DNA of 64,000 nt from Rhyacophila brunnea (GCA_022495005.1 JAGYXB010001351.1:20840-84839); one strand, 5' to 3'. Numbered from the stretch's first letter, positions 35,384-45,346 are shown. Numbers and translations are program-made. Notes: generated from the sequence alone by a model not told the origin.

Positions 35384-37177
35384 ATGAATTTAATAACCGA
35401 TGATGTGAATGTGGACTGGGAAAATACAAAAAACTGTATTATCACGAGTGCCACAGGCAAGCACTGTTTGAAAAAAATTAAGCAAGGAAGAAATGCCTAT
35501 AAAGGGAAACGCACCAAAATTACGAAACTTATAAAGAAAAGAGAAAAACTGCAACAAAGCTCTGTCGAGAGAAAAAGCGATTGATGCTCAAGAGAATACT
35601 TCAAGACATGGAATGTCAAAGAAGAAACAATGATCACAGAAAATTTTACAAGACTCTTCGAAATCTAACGAAATCCTATCAACCCAGAATAAACTCCTGT
35701 AAGGATAGTGAAGGACAAATGCTGATCGAAAAGAAGGACATTATGGAAAGATGGAAAGGCTATTTCACAACACTTTTAAATCAGGCTTATAGTAATGGTC
35801 ATGAGGAAAAGGAAGAAGTATTGTACCACACTGCTGAGGAATTTATTAATGAGCCTGGTCTGCCTGAGGTAAGAAGAGCATTAAGAACGCTGAAAAACAA
35901 TAAAGCACCTGGAACCGACAGGATAACAGCCGATCTTATAAAGAGTGGTGGCCCTACACTGGAAGCAAATATCCACAAGATAATTCTCAATATTTGGGAA
36001 AAATAAATTCTACCTGAGGAATGGAAGATGGGTATAATCGTGCCTATTCTGAAAAAGGGAGACAAAACAATGTGCGATATCTACAGAGGGATCACTATTC
36101 TAAACACAGCTTATAAAGTTTTCTCATCTGTACTGTATAGCAGGTTAATGATCTATGGTGATGAAATCCTGGGAGAATACCAATGCGGCTTCCGACCAAA
36201 TAGATCCACCATAAATCACATCCATCTCATGAGGCAAACCATGGAGAAAGCGCACGAATACAACCTTACACTCCACCACCTGTTTATTGATTTTAAACAA
36301 GCTTTCGACAGCGTGAATAGGGATAAGATGCTGCAAAGCCTAAAAATACTGGGAATTCCCTTAAAACTAGTAAGGCTAATAAAGACCACACTGACGGATA
36401 CTAATTACAAGCAGATCCAAACAGAAGATGATCGACCATGGTGGCACTATGAAAATAAAAGCAGAAAACGCTGGGCTGGAAATAAACCAGTCAAAAACCA
36501 AGTATATGGTCAGCACACGCGATCAGGTACCGCTGCAGATTATAGTCATAGGACAGCATGCATATGAAGGGGTGGACAAGTTCACGTATCTCGGATCCAG
36601 CCTAAATACCCAAAATAAGACAGCAGAGGAGATAAAAATCCGCCTTATCTCCGGGAATAAATGCTGGCATGCCTGCAAGCGACTGGTGGGGTCGAAAATT
36701 CTAGGCCGAAGTAGTAAACTTCTAATTTATAAAACGATTATAAGGCCAGTGGTCACTTATGGCTGTGAGACTTGGTGCTTGACTCAAAACGAGGAAAACA
36801 AATTACCTGTCTTCGAGCGCAAAATACTCCGCAAAATCTTTGGACCCACGTTGGAAAATGGGAACTACAGAATTAAAATGAACCACGAGTTGGAAGAGCT
36901 GATTGAACAGCAAACAATCATAAGACACTGTAAGTCCCAAAGACTATGATGGGCGGGACATGTGGAGAGAATGCCTGAAGTTAGAGCGCCAAGGATCATG
37001 ACGAATTGGCTACCCCAACGAAAGAGACCCAGAGGCCGTCCAAGAAAGAGATGGGCTGACGCCGTAGAAATGGGCTGGCCTCATATAGGAAGATCCGGTA
37101 ACTGGAGAAGTGTGGCGAGAGACCGGAGTGAGTGGAGAGCGGTTGTGGAGGAGGCCAAATCCCACCCCGGGATGTAG
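35384..37177 (+). pseudogene. LINE reverse transcriptase, catalytic motif deleted
   Basis: The frames 35384-35584, 35581-36006, 36028-36567, 36428-36949 and 36962-37177 are fragments of one ORF. Visible blocks are NNKAPGTDRI, LPEEWKMGIIVPILKKGDK, GFRPNRSTINHI, LFIDFKQAFDSVNR (catalytic block A), AGLEINQSKTKYM, YKTIIRPVVTYGCETW, FERKILRKIFGP and RPRGRPRKRWADAVE. The [FY]ADD block that should lie between GIPLKL...KTTL and AGLEINQSK is absent. About 36420-36440 is the junction of an internal deletion. Hence no polymerase activity is possible. Confidence 0.82.
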
Positions 37178-37197
37178 CACCGTGGAAGAAGAAGAAG

Positions 37198-37210
37198 ATA
37201 CCATGTCACA
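37198..37210 (+). repeat. Target-site duplication of the RTE LINE, right
   Basis: ATACCATGTCACA, identical to 34342-34354. Confidence 0.85.
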
Positions 37211-38051
37211 TATTTATGCCATCATTTTAATAAAAAAAATATTGGTGTTAGATTTTAAAAATCCATAGGTACGACCAGGAGGAAAACTAATGACTTATAT
37301 TCGAGCACTGCAATATAATGGATCTAATAAATGGAAATATTAATTTCAAACTGCGTTTTAGTGAAGAATAGCAAGAGCTCCCTGTACGAATAAATTAAAG
37401 TACTATTATGCAACCAAAATTCTTTGCAGCCTTCCTCAACTATATCAAGAAAGGCATGAAATAAAATAAAATAACTAAGAATACCTTCAGTTTTGAAAAC
37501 AAATTTAGTATGGTGGCTGATTATCACTAATTTTATAATAATCTGTCATTTGAAAGCTAACTCGAAAATTAAAATGAATTAAATATTATTTTGTTCATTT
37601 ATGTGATGCTTATTACCCCTATTTATGCGATTTTATTGAATTTTCCAACATAATGTAGACAAGCAATAGATACTGTAAAACTTGGTGCTGTTTATTTTAA
37701 TTCAAACATTGTAACTCCCAGCTCAAATCTCAAAAAAACAAAAGCAAACCATGTAACTCCTCTATATTCTATGTTAATAAATATTTTGTAAAAATGACCA
37801 GATTTACTCATTTATAACATTAAAATACTAAAAGTGTTCAAATTTCCTAAACCAGTCCGTTTTATTTTAAAACAGTTTTTCTTCCTTCTGTGAAGTTGGT
37901 TAATACGGAGTTACAAGTTCCGCGCATTTAGTTGACGAAATGTCATTCCAATATTATCTTTTGAAGAAAATATCGTTGCATAAAAATACATTGCATTTTT
38001 CAAAAATATGCATACCAACCTAATTATTGTATTATAACTTATTTATTTTTT
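37211..38051. other. Spacer, nothing recognised
   Basis: AT-rich, no coding signal. Confidence 0.35.
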
Positions 38052-38220
38052 GAACATATATAATTTAGAAAAACACTTTCAGAGAGCATACATTATAACC
38101 AATAGAAAAAATCTTTTTTGAAAAAAGTAAGCCAACCCGACGGGGATTCGAACTCCGTATCTCCCAGGTATACGCCCTGATCCGCTGCATTACCATTATG
38201 CTACGAGGTGACATACTAAT
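38052..38220 (-). repeat. Inverted-repeat arm with tRNA-like promoter, left
   Basis: The arm is 169 bp and nearly identical, in reverse complement, to 38454-38622. On the minus strand it has an A box (TAGCATAATGGTAATGC, with a perfect GCAT/ATGC D stem), a B box (GTTCGAATCCC) and a run of T residues after GGCTTAC, i.e. a type-2 polymerase III gene plan. The acceptor stem pairs poorly and there are about six extra bases before the T arm, so it is a tRNA-derived repeat and not a standard tRNA. Confidence 0.65.
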
Positions 38221-38453
38221 GTGAATTATTCATTGAATAAAAGAAATAGTTAATTATAAATTATTAGCAAGTGCAAGTAGTTACATCTAAAAAATATTGG
38301 AGAAATTCCACGACGTCGGTTAGTAATCAAAGTAATAAGTAAATAGTTACCTACTTTGATTTAAGAAACAAAAATCGATTGCCAAAGTAGCTTGATTTGG
38401 AATAACATTGATGAGTAGGTATTAATATTGACCAATAGTTAAAATTTGTCGCT

Positions 38454-38622
38454 ATTAGTATGTCACCTCGTAGCATAATGGTAATGCAGCGGATCAGGGC
38501 GTATACCTGGGAGATACGGAGTTCGAATCCCCGTCGGGTTGGCTTACTTTTTTCAAAAAAGATTTTTTCTATTGGTTATAATGTATGCTCTCAGAAAGTG
38601 TTTTTCTAAATTATATATGTTC
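38454..38622 (+). repeat. Inverted-repeat arm with tRNA-like promoter, right
   Basis: Mirror of 38052-38220 across a 233-bp spacer. A and B boxes are intact and the T run follows at about 38546. A 36-bp direct repeat (GTGAATTATTCATTGAATAA...) lies at 38221-38256 beside the left arm and again at 38653-38688, 30 bp past the right arm. Confidence 0.65.
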
Positions 38623-38914
38623 AATAATCAGAATGATATATTCTTAAATCTTGTGAATTATTCATTGAATAAAAGAAATAGTTAATTATTTATTTTTTAT
38701 TACGGATCATAAGTTAAAACAGTGGGTAAGTATAATTATTATTTACTGCGTTTTTGCTTATGAAACTAACATTGATCCATTCAAAATCATAATTAAAAAG
38801 ACAAATTTTAAGTTTAATAATGATTTTTTTTTAATTTTGACACTTTTGTGTATACAAAATATTTATTTTTAAGTACTTAATCTATTATAAACCGAAATAT
38901 TTAGAGAGCATACA

Positions 38915-40006
38915 CCGTTTTGGCTATTTTGCGAGATTGTTTTGACTGGATCTTCCAAACGGATGCGGTTGTTTTTGTTCGGGATATTTTGACGGGGTAC
39001 TTAGTGAAAATGGAAAAATGCGAATTTTTCGCGTAATTTACATGGAAAAACAATAAAAAATATATGAAAAATCATATAATTAAATTACTCAAAGGTATGC
39101 ATTAAAAAAATGTGGAAAAAAAATGTTTGGTGTTAAAACTTGACGGCCACTCAAAATTAATTTTCTAGATTAATATAAAAGATAAAAATTTTAAAAATCA
39201 TGTTAAAATTTTAAATAAATATACATAATCTTATGCACTTAACAAAATTTTTTTAAAGCAAATTTAATTGTTCAAGTATCAAGTCACTGAATTTAGTGAA
39301 CTAATATCTCTCACAATATAATCTCGAAAACAAAAAAAGTACGTGCACAAACGTAAGCTAATAATAGGCAAATTGATGACCTAATAAAAAATTAAAAAAG
39401 TTTGTTGGATGGTTCTACTTAACGTTCATCAAATATTTCATATCGAATAACTCACGCACTATATGAGAAAAAAAATAAAAAGTATGCAGAATTGCGCATT
39501 AGCTATGCGACAAGAGATTTTACTAAAAGAAATATTTTTAAACCCACGCAGTCAGGTTTTGCACACAATCTTAAAAATTAAATAGCGCGCTGAATACAGA
39601 TGAAAAGACAAAAAAGAATCGTGCACTAACGTTCACTACCAACGCACTAGTGCTTACAATTTAAATTTTGAAAAAAATCCAAGCTTAGTGACACAAGTAT
39701 CCAGCATTTAGCTGGGTCACCCAAATTGAAATGCAAATAACCCCCTTAATGTGCGTGCACAAACGAAAAAAACGCGTGCACAAACGTGCACTAACGATGC
39801 ACAAACGAATGCACTAAAAAAAAGTTGAAAATTCAACATTGGGTGACCCAACAAGCTGGAACACCCAATTTGAAATTATAATTTTTCGGTTATTATAGGT
39901 GCACAAACGAAAAAAAATCGTGCACAAACGTGCACTAACGATGAACAAACAAATGCACACAAAAAAGGTTGGAGTTTTAACATTGGGTGATCCAGGTAAA
40001 TGGACC
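38915..40006 (-). mobile_element. Non-coding repeat with GTGCAC motif arrays, copy 2
   Basis: Reverse-complement match to 18975-20194, shorter because it has one tandem unit less near its start. The GTGCACAAACG motif recurs several times between about 39740 and 39960. Outer end GGTAAATGGACCT at 40006. No open frames. No clear target duplication at either copy. Confidence 0.65.
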
Positions 40007-40039
40007 TAATTTTTACACACCCGTCAATTACATGCGTGG

Positions 40040-40395
40040 TCGCAGCCATGACCTATTTTGGGTGAAAGCTGTTTCCTCATGTCAGGCTCACCAGGTTGGT
40101 CAATGCACTCCCTAGAGATGTAGATATTTTTGGCGATCCATTATATATTCTGTTTTTTTAATTCTATTTTATTGTTTAATTTGTACTTTTTGAATCATTG
40201 TTGTTTTTTTAAATTTTATTTCTTTTGTATAAAACTATTTTTGCTTTCTTTTTTTCCTCCACTTTGTTTTTTCTGATTTTCCGAACTGATTACTTGTAAT
40301 TTTTATTCTAAATGTCTTGTTGTGAACGTCCTGAATTAAAAATTTGTTATGTACTCAACGTGTCTTTTTCAAATAAATAAATAAAATAAATAAAT
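40040..40395 (+). mobile_element. LINE 3' end remnant with AAATA tail
   Basis: A frame at about 40085-40150 reads RLTRLVNALPRDVDIFGDPL, a phrase that closes the ORF of jockey/CR1-like LINEs in arthropods. It is followed by an untranslated tail ending in AAATAAATAAATAAAATAAATAAA. The rest of the element is missing. Confidence 0.45.
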
Positions 40396-40535
40396 TGTTT
40401 TATTACTTCTATTTTACCTAATGGTGTCAGCAAACAATATCAAAATATTCGAATGTTTTACAGTTCATTCCGTCACAATAATCATTCCACCCCTTCACAC
40501 GATCAGTATTAATTAAAATAAAAGTAGGTACTTAC

Positions 40536-40667
40536 CCGATTCACTTGTTCCGAATAAGAACAACCCTGTTGCGGATCTTCATAAATGTCTTCAATAAGCT
40601 TAGTTTTGATGTCAATTAGCAGAGTATTTGTCTTCAATGGTATTATTGTTGGGTCTGAAACAATATT
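40536..40667 (-). CDS. Gene D exon 2
   Basis: Forty-four open codons on the minus strand between a GTTTTTCAG acceptor and a CGG/GTAAGT donor, phase 0. The end matches gene C and B exon 2 (EDPQQGCSYS, then VN and R in place of the usual Q). It contains IKTK rather than a full SUMO consensus. The finger exons expected to follow (towards lower coordinates) are not seen in the 20 kb available. Gene D is therefore either a 5' stub or has very distant or different 3' exons. Confidence 0.7.
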
Positions 40668-40795
40668 CTGAAAAACAAAACATTATATAATAAAATCTAA
40701 AATATTTTTAAGAAGACCAACAATACGTGTGAATCTCGACCACACACGTCAGGGGTCTCAGCTCTTACACTCTGCAATGAGGGCATGTGGGTCTA

Positions 40796-40966
40796 TTCAA
40801 TACTTATAAACCGCATAAGTGATAGTTATTATCAAACTAAGGGTAGGTAGGTTTGCAACAATTACAACCAACGTATTGTAATTGTTACAATAAGTGTTAA
40901 TACTTTGATACAAACCTACCCTAATTTTGATAATATTTATCACTTTATCGGTCGATAAGTATATAA
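40796..40966. mobile_element. Small foldback element (MITE-like)
   Basis: The first 55 bp (TACTTATAAACCGCATAAGTGATAG...GGGTAGGTTTG) and the last 55 bp (CAAACCTACCC...TATCACTTTATCGGTCGATAAGTA) form an imperfect inverted repeat. A half copy lies at 44515-44632. It is located in intron 1 of gene D. Confidence 0.6.
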
Positions 40967-41475
40967 AGAGTATTTTAAAATATAATGACAAGCATATTTC
41001 AAACAATACTAATCTACGATAATGTTTGAATAATTGTCAATGTCAATTCATACCTTTTATAAATAAATTTAAAATAAAACATAATAATATTATGAATATA
41101 GGTAGGTAATTATGGAGATGTCATAAGGACACCTCTAAGTGGAGGAGACTGGTCCATACTCAATCATGTCGACCAATTCAATCGACATATTGTATTAGCC
41201 CTATAATAAGAATACTTAATGTTAATTCAAAGCGAACGTAACGTTACCTTATCTAAATAAATTGGTTTAACTATCGCTGGCGTCTCATTTACAGTAATTA
41301 TACCTAATCGTTGAAAGTGTTAAATAGTTTCATTCAAATTACAAAATATCTACATAATTCTTTCGGAACTACACTTTATTCCTGTTTACATAAATATATA
41401 GATGGCGTTATCAGTTGTTGATTCACGGGAGAATGCTTACCATGAGGAGAATAAAAAAACCTTTGAAAAACTAAC

Positions 41476-41619
41476 CTCGGCAGCGTGGCAAATATCATCA
41501 GCACACTCTTGTTTGATGTATGTATTTGACTCTGAATTATTTCCCTGTAAGGAGACATCGAACCGATGTTGTTCATCTGCATCAGGTTCGAAGTCACCTG
41601 CTTCACGTTTAACGTCCAT
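41476..41619 (-). CDS. Gene D exon 1 (start of a zinc-finger protein)
   Basis: Forty-eight codons from ATG (context AAAATGG) to a sound GAG/GTTAGT donor, phase 0. Roughly three quarters of the residues agree with exon 1 of gene A (MDVKREAxDFEPDADEQ and GNNxExNTxIKQE), far more than with gene B, its divergent neighbour. VKRE and IKQE fit the SUMO-acceptor consensus. Exon 2 lies about 0.8 kb downstream on the same strand. The upstream flank also resembles that of gene A. Confidence 0.78.
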
Positions 41620-42270
41620 TTTACGATTTGAAAGCGTGCGTTTTCAAAGATTATCATGTCACTAATGAAGTGTAGGTGATATAGACACCGGTATTTGACT
41701 TCCGTGATAGCAGACAATGATTTTTTGTCCAATAGACAAAGAACAATGATGCTTTTATAGTAAACTAAAAAATATTATAATACCTTAAAAAGTTTAAAAA
41801 ATAACGATACATATTCTGATGTCTGGTCAAATGTGAGGTAAGTAAAAATAAAACGAAACCAAAGGCAATCTACAAATCGCTTATGGCTCACATAGACTCT
41901 GACATCGGTCACATATGACGAAAAACCCGTTTCTAATGATGGCGTCCTGTGCTACAGAGTGTAAATACGATGTCATAGACTGTCATACCTATATGTATCA
42001 AACGATCTATGACAGCTTTCAATGACATAGTTTTTCGGCTCTGTGTAAACACCTCGCTAATTTTGTGCGACTCTCGTTTCTTGTCTGTGACGTTTATGTC
42101 AAACGTGTTGTCACATAATATTATTGTTTATGGGTCATAGATCGCGCGGGAAGTGTTTTTCTGTATTTTATTTCGAACGTCATCTTGAAAGTAGACACAG
42201 GTGCACGGTAATAATTGTTATATAAACAGTAATGAAATGGATATAACTGATAAGAGTTTGCAAGATCGTG
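41620..42270. promoter_or_regulatory. Divergent promoter region of genes D and B, D side
   Basis: About 1.6 kb separates the two start codons. Positions 41690-41720 hold, in reverse complement, the GTCTGCTATCACGGAAGTCAAATAC version of the block found upstream of genes A and C. The strings TGTCATAGAC and GTCATAGA recur through 41960-42130 and again at 42890-43040. Confidence 0.45.
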
Positions 42271-42480
42271 GTGGAATGGACGGATGACGCTGTTATTTAT
42301 TTAATTGGAATCTTGGAAACCAGTCCACTATTGTGGGATTACGTACAATCCGACTATGAAAATAATGAGTTAAAATAAATGCTGCTCGGGTCGAAATAGT
42401 TCAGGATTTTGAACGCTATGTTATTGCCAATCGCTCACCGACCGTTATTTTTCACATACGGGATTTTTCCAAGAGGCTCA
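42271..42480 (+). pseudogene. MADF (Myb/SANT-like) domain remnant
   Basis: The frame reads VEWTDDAVIYLIGILETSPL then LWDYVQSDYENNELK, a stop, and in the next frame AARVEIVQDFERY. The spacing of W, E, P-LW and Y-N matches MADF domains, which occur in partner proteins of PIF/Harbinger transposons and in some insect transcription factors. Only this domain is left, in the middle of the divergent promoter of genes D and B. Confidence 0.55.
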
Positions 42481-43203
42481 TGGGTTCAACCTTTAATAAT
42501 CGAAATCTTCACACAAGTAGGTAGGTACCTGCATGATAACTTCTTGTTTTCTTACTAAATTATGATAGGATCCATGGGTTTCCTACATTCGCGGGCATTA
42601 TAATACGATGTGGACAAGAACAAAATAGTAAATAAGTTTTTATTTAGTTTCAAATCTCGTTACCTACAACATAGCAAGCCAACTGATATGCAATTGGTGT
42701 ATTTCGATCATATTTCGATTTTCATTTGACAGATTGACGTTCGCTTATAGTCATACCTAGCCTAATATCTTTTTCAAAGACGTACCAACCATAATGTCTG
42801 TCAAACGTCATTTAAGTAGGTAGTATTTATCAGTGGCAAATATGTGATACAATAAATGTTACAGCATCGTTTGTAAACGGATTGACACATACGGGAGTCA
42901 TAGAATCTATGCCCACGCCTCTGTCATAGACTTTTTGACATATTATTATATTCGCTTATGTGTAAACGGAATGGCATAGATATGAACACAGCACTAAAAC
43001 GCTCTTGACAAAATAATTAGGTATTATATGTATCCGATCGTCATAGATTGTAAGATTACAAAACGTAATAAAGGCTCATATTTTTGTCTATGGTCTCGAA
43101 TATCTATTCCTGTTGACTCAGATGTCAAACTACCCACCTAGGTACATAATATTATTTTGCCACGCCGTTCCGTAGAGGAGTTTTGCTTTAAATAATGTAT
43201 AAA

Positions 43204-43350
43204 ATGAATGTAAAACGTGAACCGGGCAAATTAGATGCTCATGCGGACGAGCACAAAGGGTGTGATGTGCCATTATTGCATCCAAATACCCCGAATGTCA
43301 AAATTTGTATAAAGCAAGAGACATCCGATGATCCTGACATCAACATCGAG
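43204..43350 (+). CDS. Gene B exon 1 (start of the zinc-finger protein)
   Basis: Forty-nine codons starting MNVKREPG and containing ICIKQE, ending at a good GAG/GTTAGT donor in phase 0. VKRE and IKQE fit the SUMO-acceptor consensus. The start at 43204 matches the paralogues. An in-frame ATG nine bases upstream (43195) could add three residues, as in gene A. Its length and the HPN...ICIKQE pattern are closest to gene C. Exons at 45006, 45885 and 53196 follow in phase, for a total of 771 residues. Confidence 0.8.
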
Positions 43351-43729
43351 GTTAGTTTTTAGTTTTTCATAACCTATCAATTTAGTTCACTTTTAATAAT
43401 CCGTGCTGTGAAAGCCAAAGGACTTGTAATGCCTACATGTTTAGTGGTGTCGATTAAAGATTATTGACGACAAGTTTCATTAGTGTTAGTCAAAGGCTTA
43501 GTGTTGCAACGAACTCATATTTTATAAAATATTTTATTCGTGAACACAGAGCATCGTATTAATAGATTTACTACCGATGAAGAAATCTATTAGGTACAAA
43601 ATCAAACCAAAAAACGCATTATACAACGTCAAAAATGTCCCTCTAAGGCAGACGAAACCGGTCCTAATCTATTGATTAAGCGTGGAATAACTACTACAAA
43701 AAAAATGCGTTTTATTAAATAAAAACAAC
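43351..43729. other. Gene B intron 1, left part
   Basis: Nothing recognisable before the foldback element at 43730. Confidence 0.35.
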
Positions 43730-43953
43730 GGTACTGTTCGGTTATACCGGAGGCAGCGGAAAACGCATTTTGGAAATAGCCGATAAACTGGATTATTTGT
43801 TAGTTTGGGTTAGTTTAGGTTCGGTTAGGTTGGGTTAGGTTAGGTTAGGTTAGGTTAGGTTAGGTTTGGTTAGGTTAACCTAACAAATAATCCAGTTTAT
43901 CGGCTATCTTCAAAATGCGTTTTCCGCTGCCTCCAGTATAACCGAACAGTACC
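43730..43953. mobile_element. hAT-like foldback MITE with TTAGG repeats in the loop
   Basis: Inverted arms of about 73 bp (43730-43803 and 43881-43953) start GGTACTGTTCGGTTATAC and end in TTTGTTAG, with few mismatches. The element is flanked by an exact 8-bp duplication AAAACAAC (43722-43729 and 43954-43961), the size made by hAT transposases. The loop consists of TTAGG units, the canonical insect telomere repeat, mostly perfect between about 43825 and 43865. A diverged copy lies at 25200-25361. Confidence 0.82.
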
Positions 43954-44213
43954 AAAACAACAATACAATGCAGTTCCACCATGAATTGACAGTTAACAAA
44001 ATAAAAGAAATCAAAATAAGTCAACAAGACACCACTCCACTAATCTGCGACATCCTGCGTGTCTCATTATCATTAGGTATAAAACAGCTTTTATTTGTAT
44101 CTAACCTAAAAAACATGCGGCAACGCATATCTTACAGTACCTAGGAGTTCCTAGTTGATGCTGCAAACACGTTGTCATTGCAAATAGAGAGCAGAATTAC
44201 ATAGGTATTATAG

Positions 44214-44270
44214 CAGTGATTCCCAATCGGGCCACGAAAACCCCGGGGCTCCAAGAGAATTTGTAAAATC
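44214..44270 (+). repeat. hAT-like transposon end
   Basis: CAGTGATTCCCAATCGGG followed by CCACGAAAACCCCGGGGCTCC is the familiar opening of hAT elements. No partner end was found within the intron. Confidence 0.4.
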
Positions 44271-44514
44271 TTGCGAAAAATAAATAGCATACCTACAATG
44301 AAAGACTACTGACCATGTCAGATCCTAACAAATTTTATGGACCTTCACAGAGTTCTACTATTTTACTATTTATTATTTTTACAAGAAATGGAAGTTAGCC
44401 ACTTGCTCAAATTATTAGGTCCAAACTCTGACTCAAACACAAAATGAAAAACATTTATTTGCCAGACCCACAATAATTCAAACCTGTGATTCAAACGTTA
44501 TAGGCCATCAGCAC

Positions 44515-44632
44515 ATATAGCACTTATTGCATCAATCACAACCAACTTGTGCTAATACTATGATACAAACCTAACCTAAGTTTGATAATATGTATCACTT
44601 TATCACTTTAGCGGTAGATAAGTATAGAATAT
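44515..44632. repeat. Half copy of the foldback element at 40796
   Basis: TGATACAAACCTAACCTAAGTTTGATAATATGTATCACTTTATC and GATAAGTATA match the right arm and part of the loop of 40796-40966. The left arm is missing. Confidence 0.55.
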
Positions 44633-45005
44633 ACCCATTGGTATATCTATTTAACAAAAAAATGACAACATTGCAAAATGTGAGTTTTGACTCTAGGTGG
44701 CTCATTGGTTCTTTGGATTAGTCAGCTATGAAATTATGGTTTCTAGACTATACCCCAAACCTCCGCTGGTCGGTCCAGATGGTATTTCTTCAATGGCGAT
44801 CCTTTAATGGCTGCAAAAATCTTTCTGGACCAGTTAGTTAGGGAGTCCGTCCCTCACTTTTCCGCTTTATCTTACCAATACTAGCGGTAGGATGCACCCT
44901 TATTAAATAACCGATTTATTATGTTTTAAAACATAATAGTACCTATATTGTTTTTCAGACACTTTAAAAGACCTACATATTATAAAGTATGATACTAATT
45001 TTCAG

Positions 45006-45107
45006 GGAATTGACTTCAACGAGTTTGTTGACGAAACAATACGCCAAAACAAATACGAAGTCCCGCAGCCTGGTTGCTCGTATTTCGACCCTGGACCAGT
45101 AAATCAG
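45006..45107 (+). CDS. Gene B exon 2
   Basis: Thirty-four codons between TTTTCAG and CAG/GTAGTT, phase 0 on both sides. The sequence includes DETIRQNKYEVPQPGCSYFD and PGPVNQ. It has no recognised domain. The PQPGCSY phrase is shared with genes C and D and, degraded, with gene A. It probably forms part of a flexible N-terminal region. Confidence 0.78.
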
Positions 45108-45189
45108 GTAGTTATACAATATTGCAGGAAATTTCAACAATCTACCCATTTACAGTCATAGTTTAATATTTTAAACGCACGCAACAATA

Positions 45190-45346
45190 ATTACTGCTTT
45201 GGTGAGTGTACACGGCACCTGAAGATGTCGAAAGGCGAAACCCGGGTCGAAAAAAACGAATTAAATGGAATAGTACAAAACTTAAATCCATTAGAATTTA
45301 AATTCAAATTCCATCAAGTACCTTCGGTCGATAGTATTAATATAAT
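45190..45346 (+). mobile_element. Penelope pseudo-LTR fragment with hammerhead motif
   Basis: GGTGAGTGTACACGGCACCTGAAGATG through TCAAGTACCTTCGGTCGATAGTATTAATA matches the outer part of the Penelope-like element at 60619-62482. It sits in intron 2 of gene B. The hammerhead core is at 45219-45248. The 61-codon frame over it is a chance ORF. Confidence 0.75.
45219..45248 (+). ncRNA. Hammerhead ribozyme motif (minimal)
   Basis: The order is CTGAAGA, a stem-loop GTC-GAAA-GGC, GAAA, a palindromic ACCCGGGT as the short stem III, then the cleavage triplet GTC. This is the dimer-prone minimal hammerhead plan described for Penelope-like elements. Stem I pairing next to it is very weak, so activity is uncertain. 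Confidence 0.6.

Larger units (their letters stand above)
34355..37197 (+). mobile_element. RTE-type non-LTR retrotransposon, internally deleted
   Basis: A 2.84-kb element between perfect 13-bp target duplications, ending in GAAGAAGAAGAAG. It starts with about 200 bp of leader (34355-34560). It then encodes an apurinic endonuclease domain, a reverse transcriptase, and a basic GRPRKRW tail. Several stops, frameshifts and an internal deletion of the catalytic region make it immobile. Such elements copy themselves by target-primed reverse transcription. Confidence 0.88.

Noticed and set aside
38459..38545. A functional tRNA gene
   Set aside because: A and B boxes are good, but the acceptor stem does not pair, spacing before the T arm is too long and position 33 is not T in the best anticodon loop.
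18975..40006. A Polinton/Maverick-size element: 1.1-kb inverted ends beginning AG around about 21 kb
   Set aside because: No polymerase B, integrase, ATPase, protease or capsid gene lies between them, the interior is a patchwork of unrelated elements, and no 6-bp target duplication fits.
43813..43878. A true telomere or chromosome end marked by TTAGG repeats
   Set aside because: The tract is only about 60 bp, sits in the loop of a foldback element with an 8-bp target duplication, and is within an intron.
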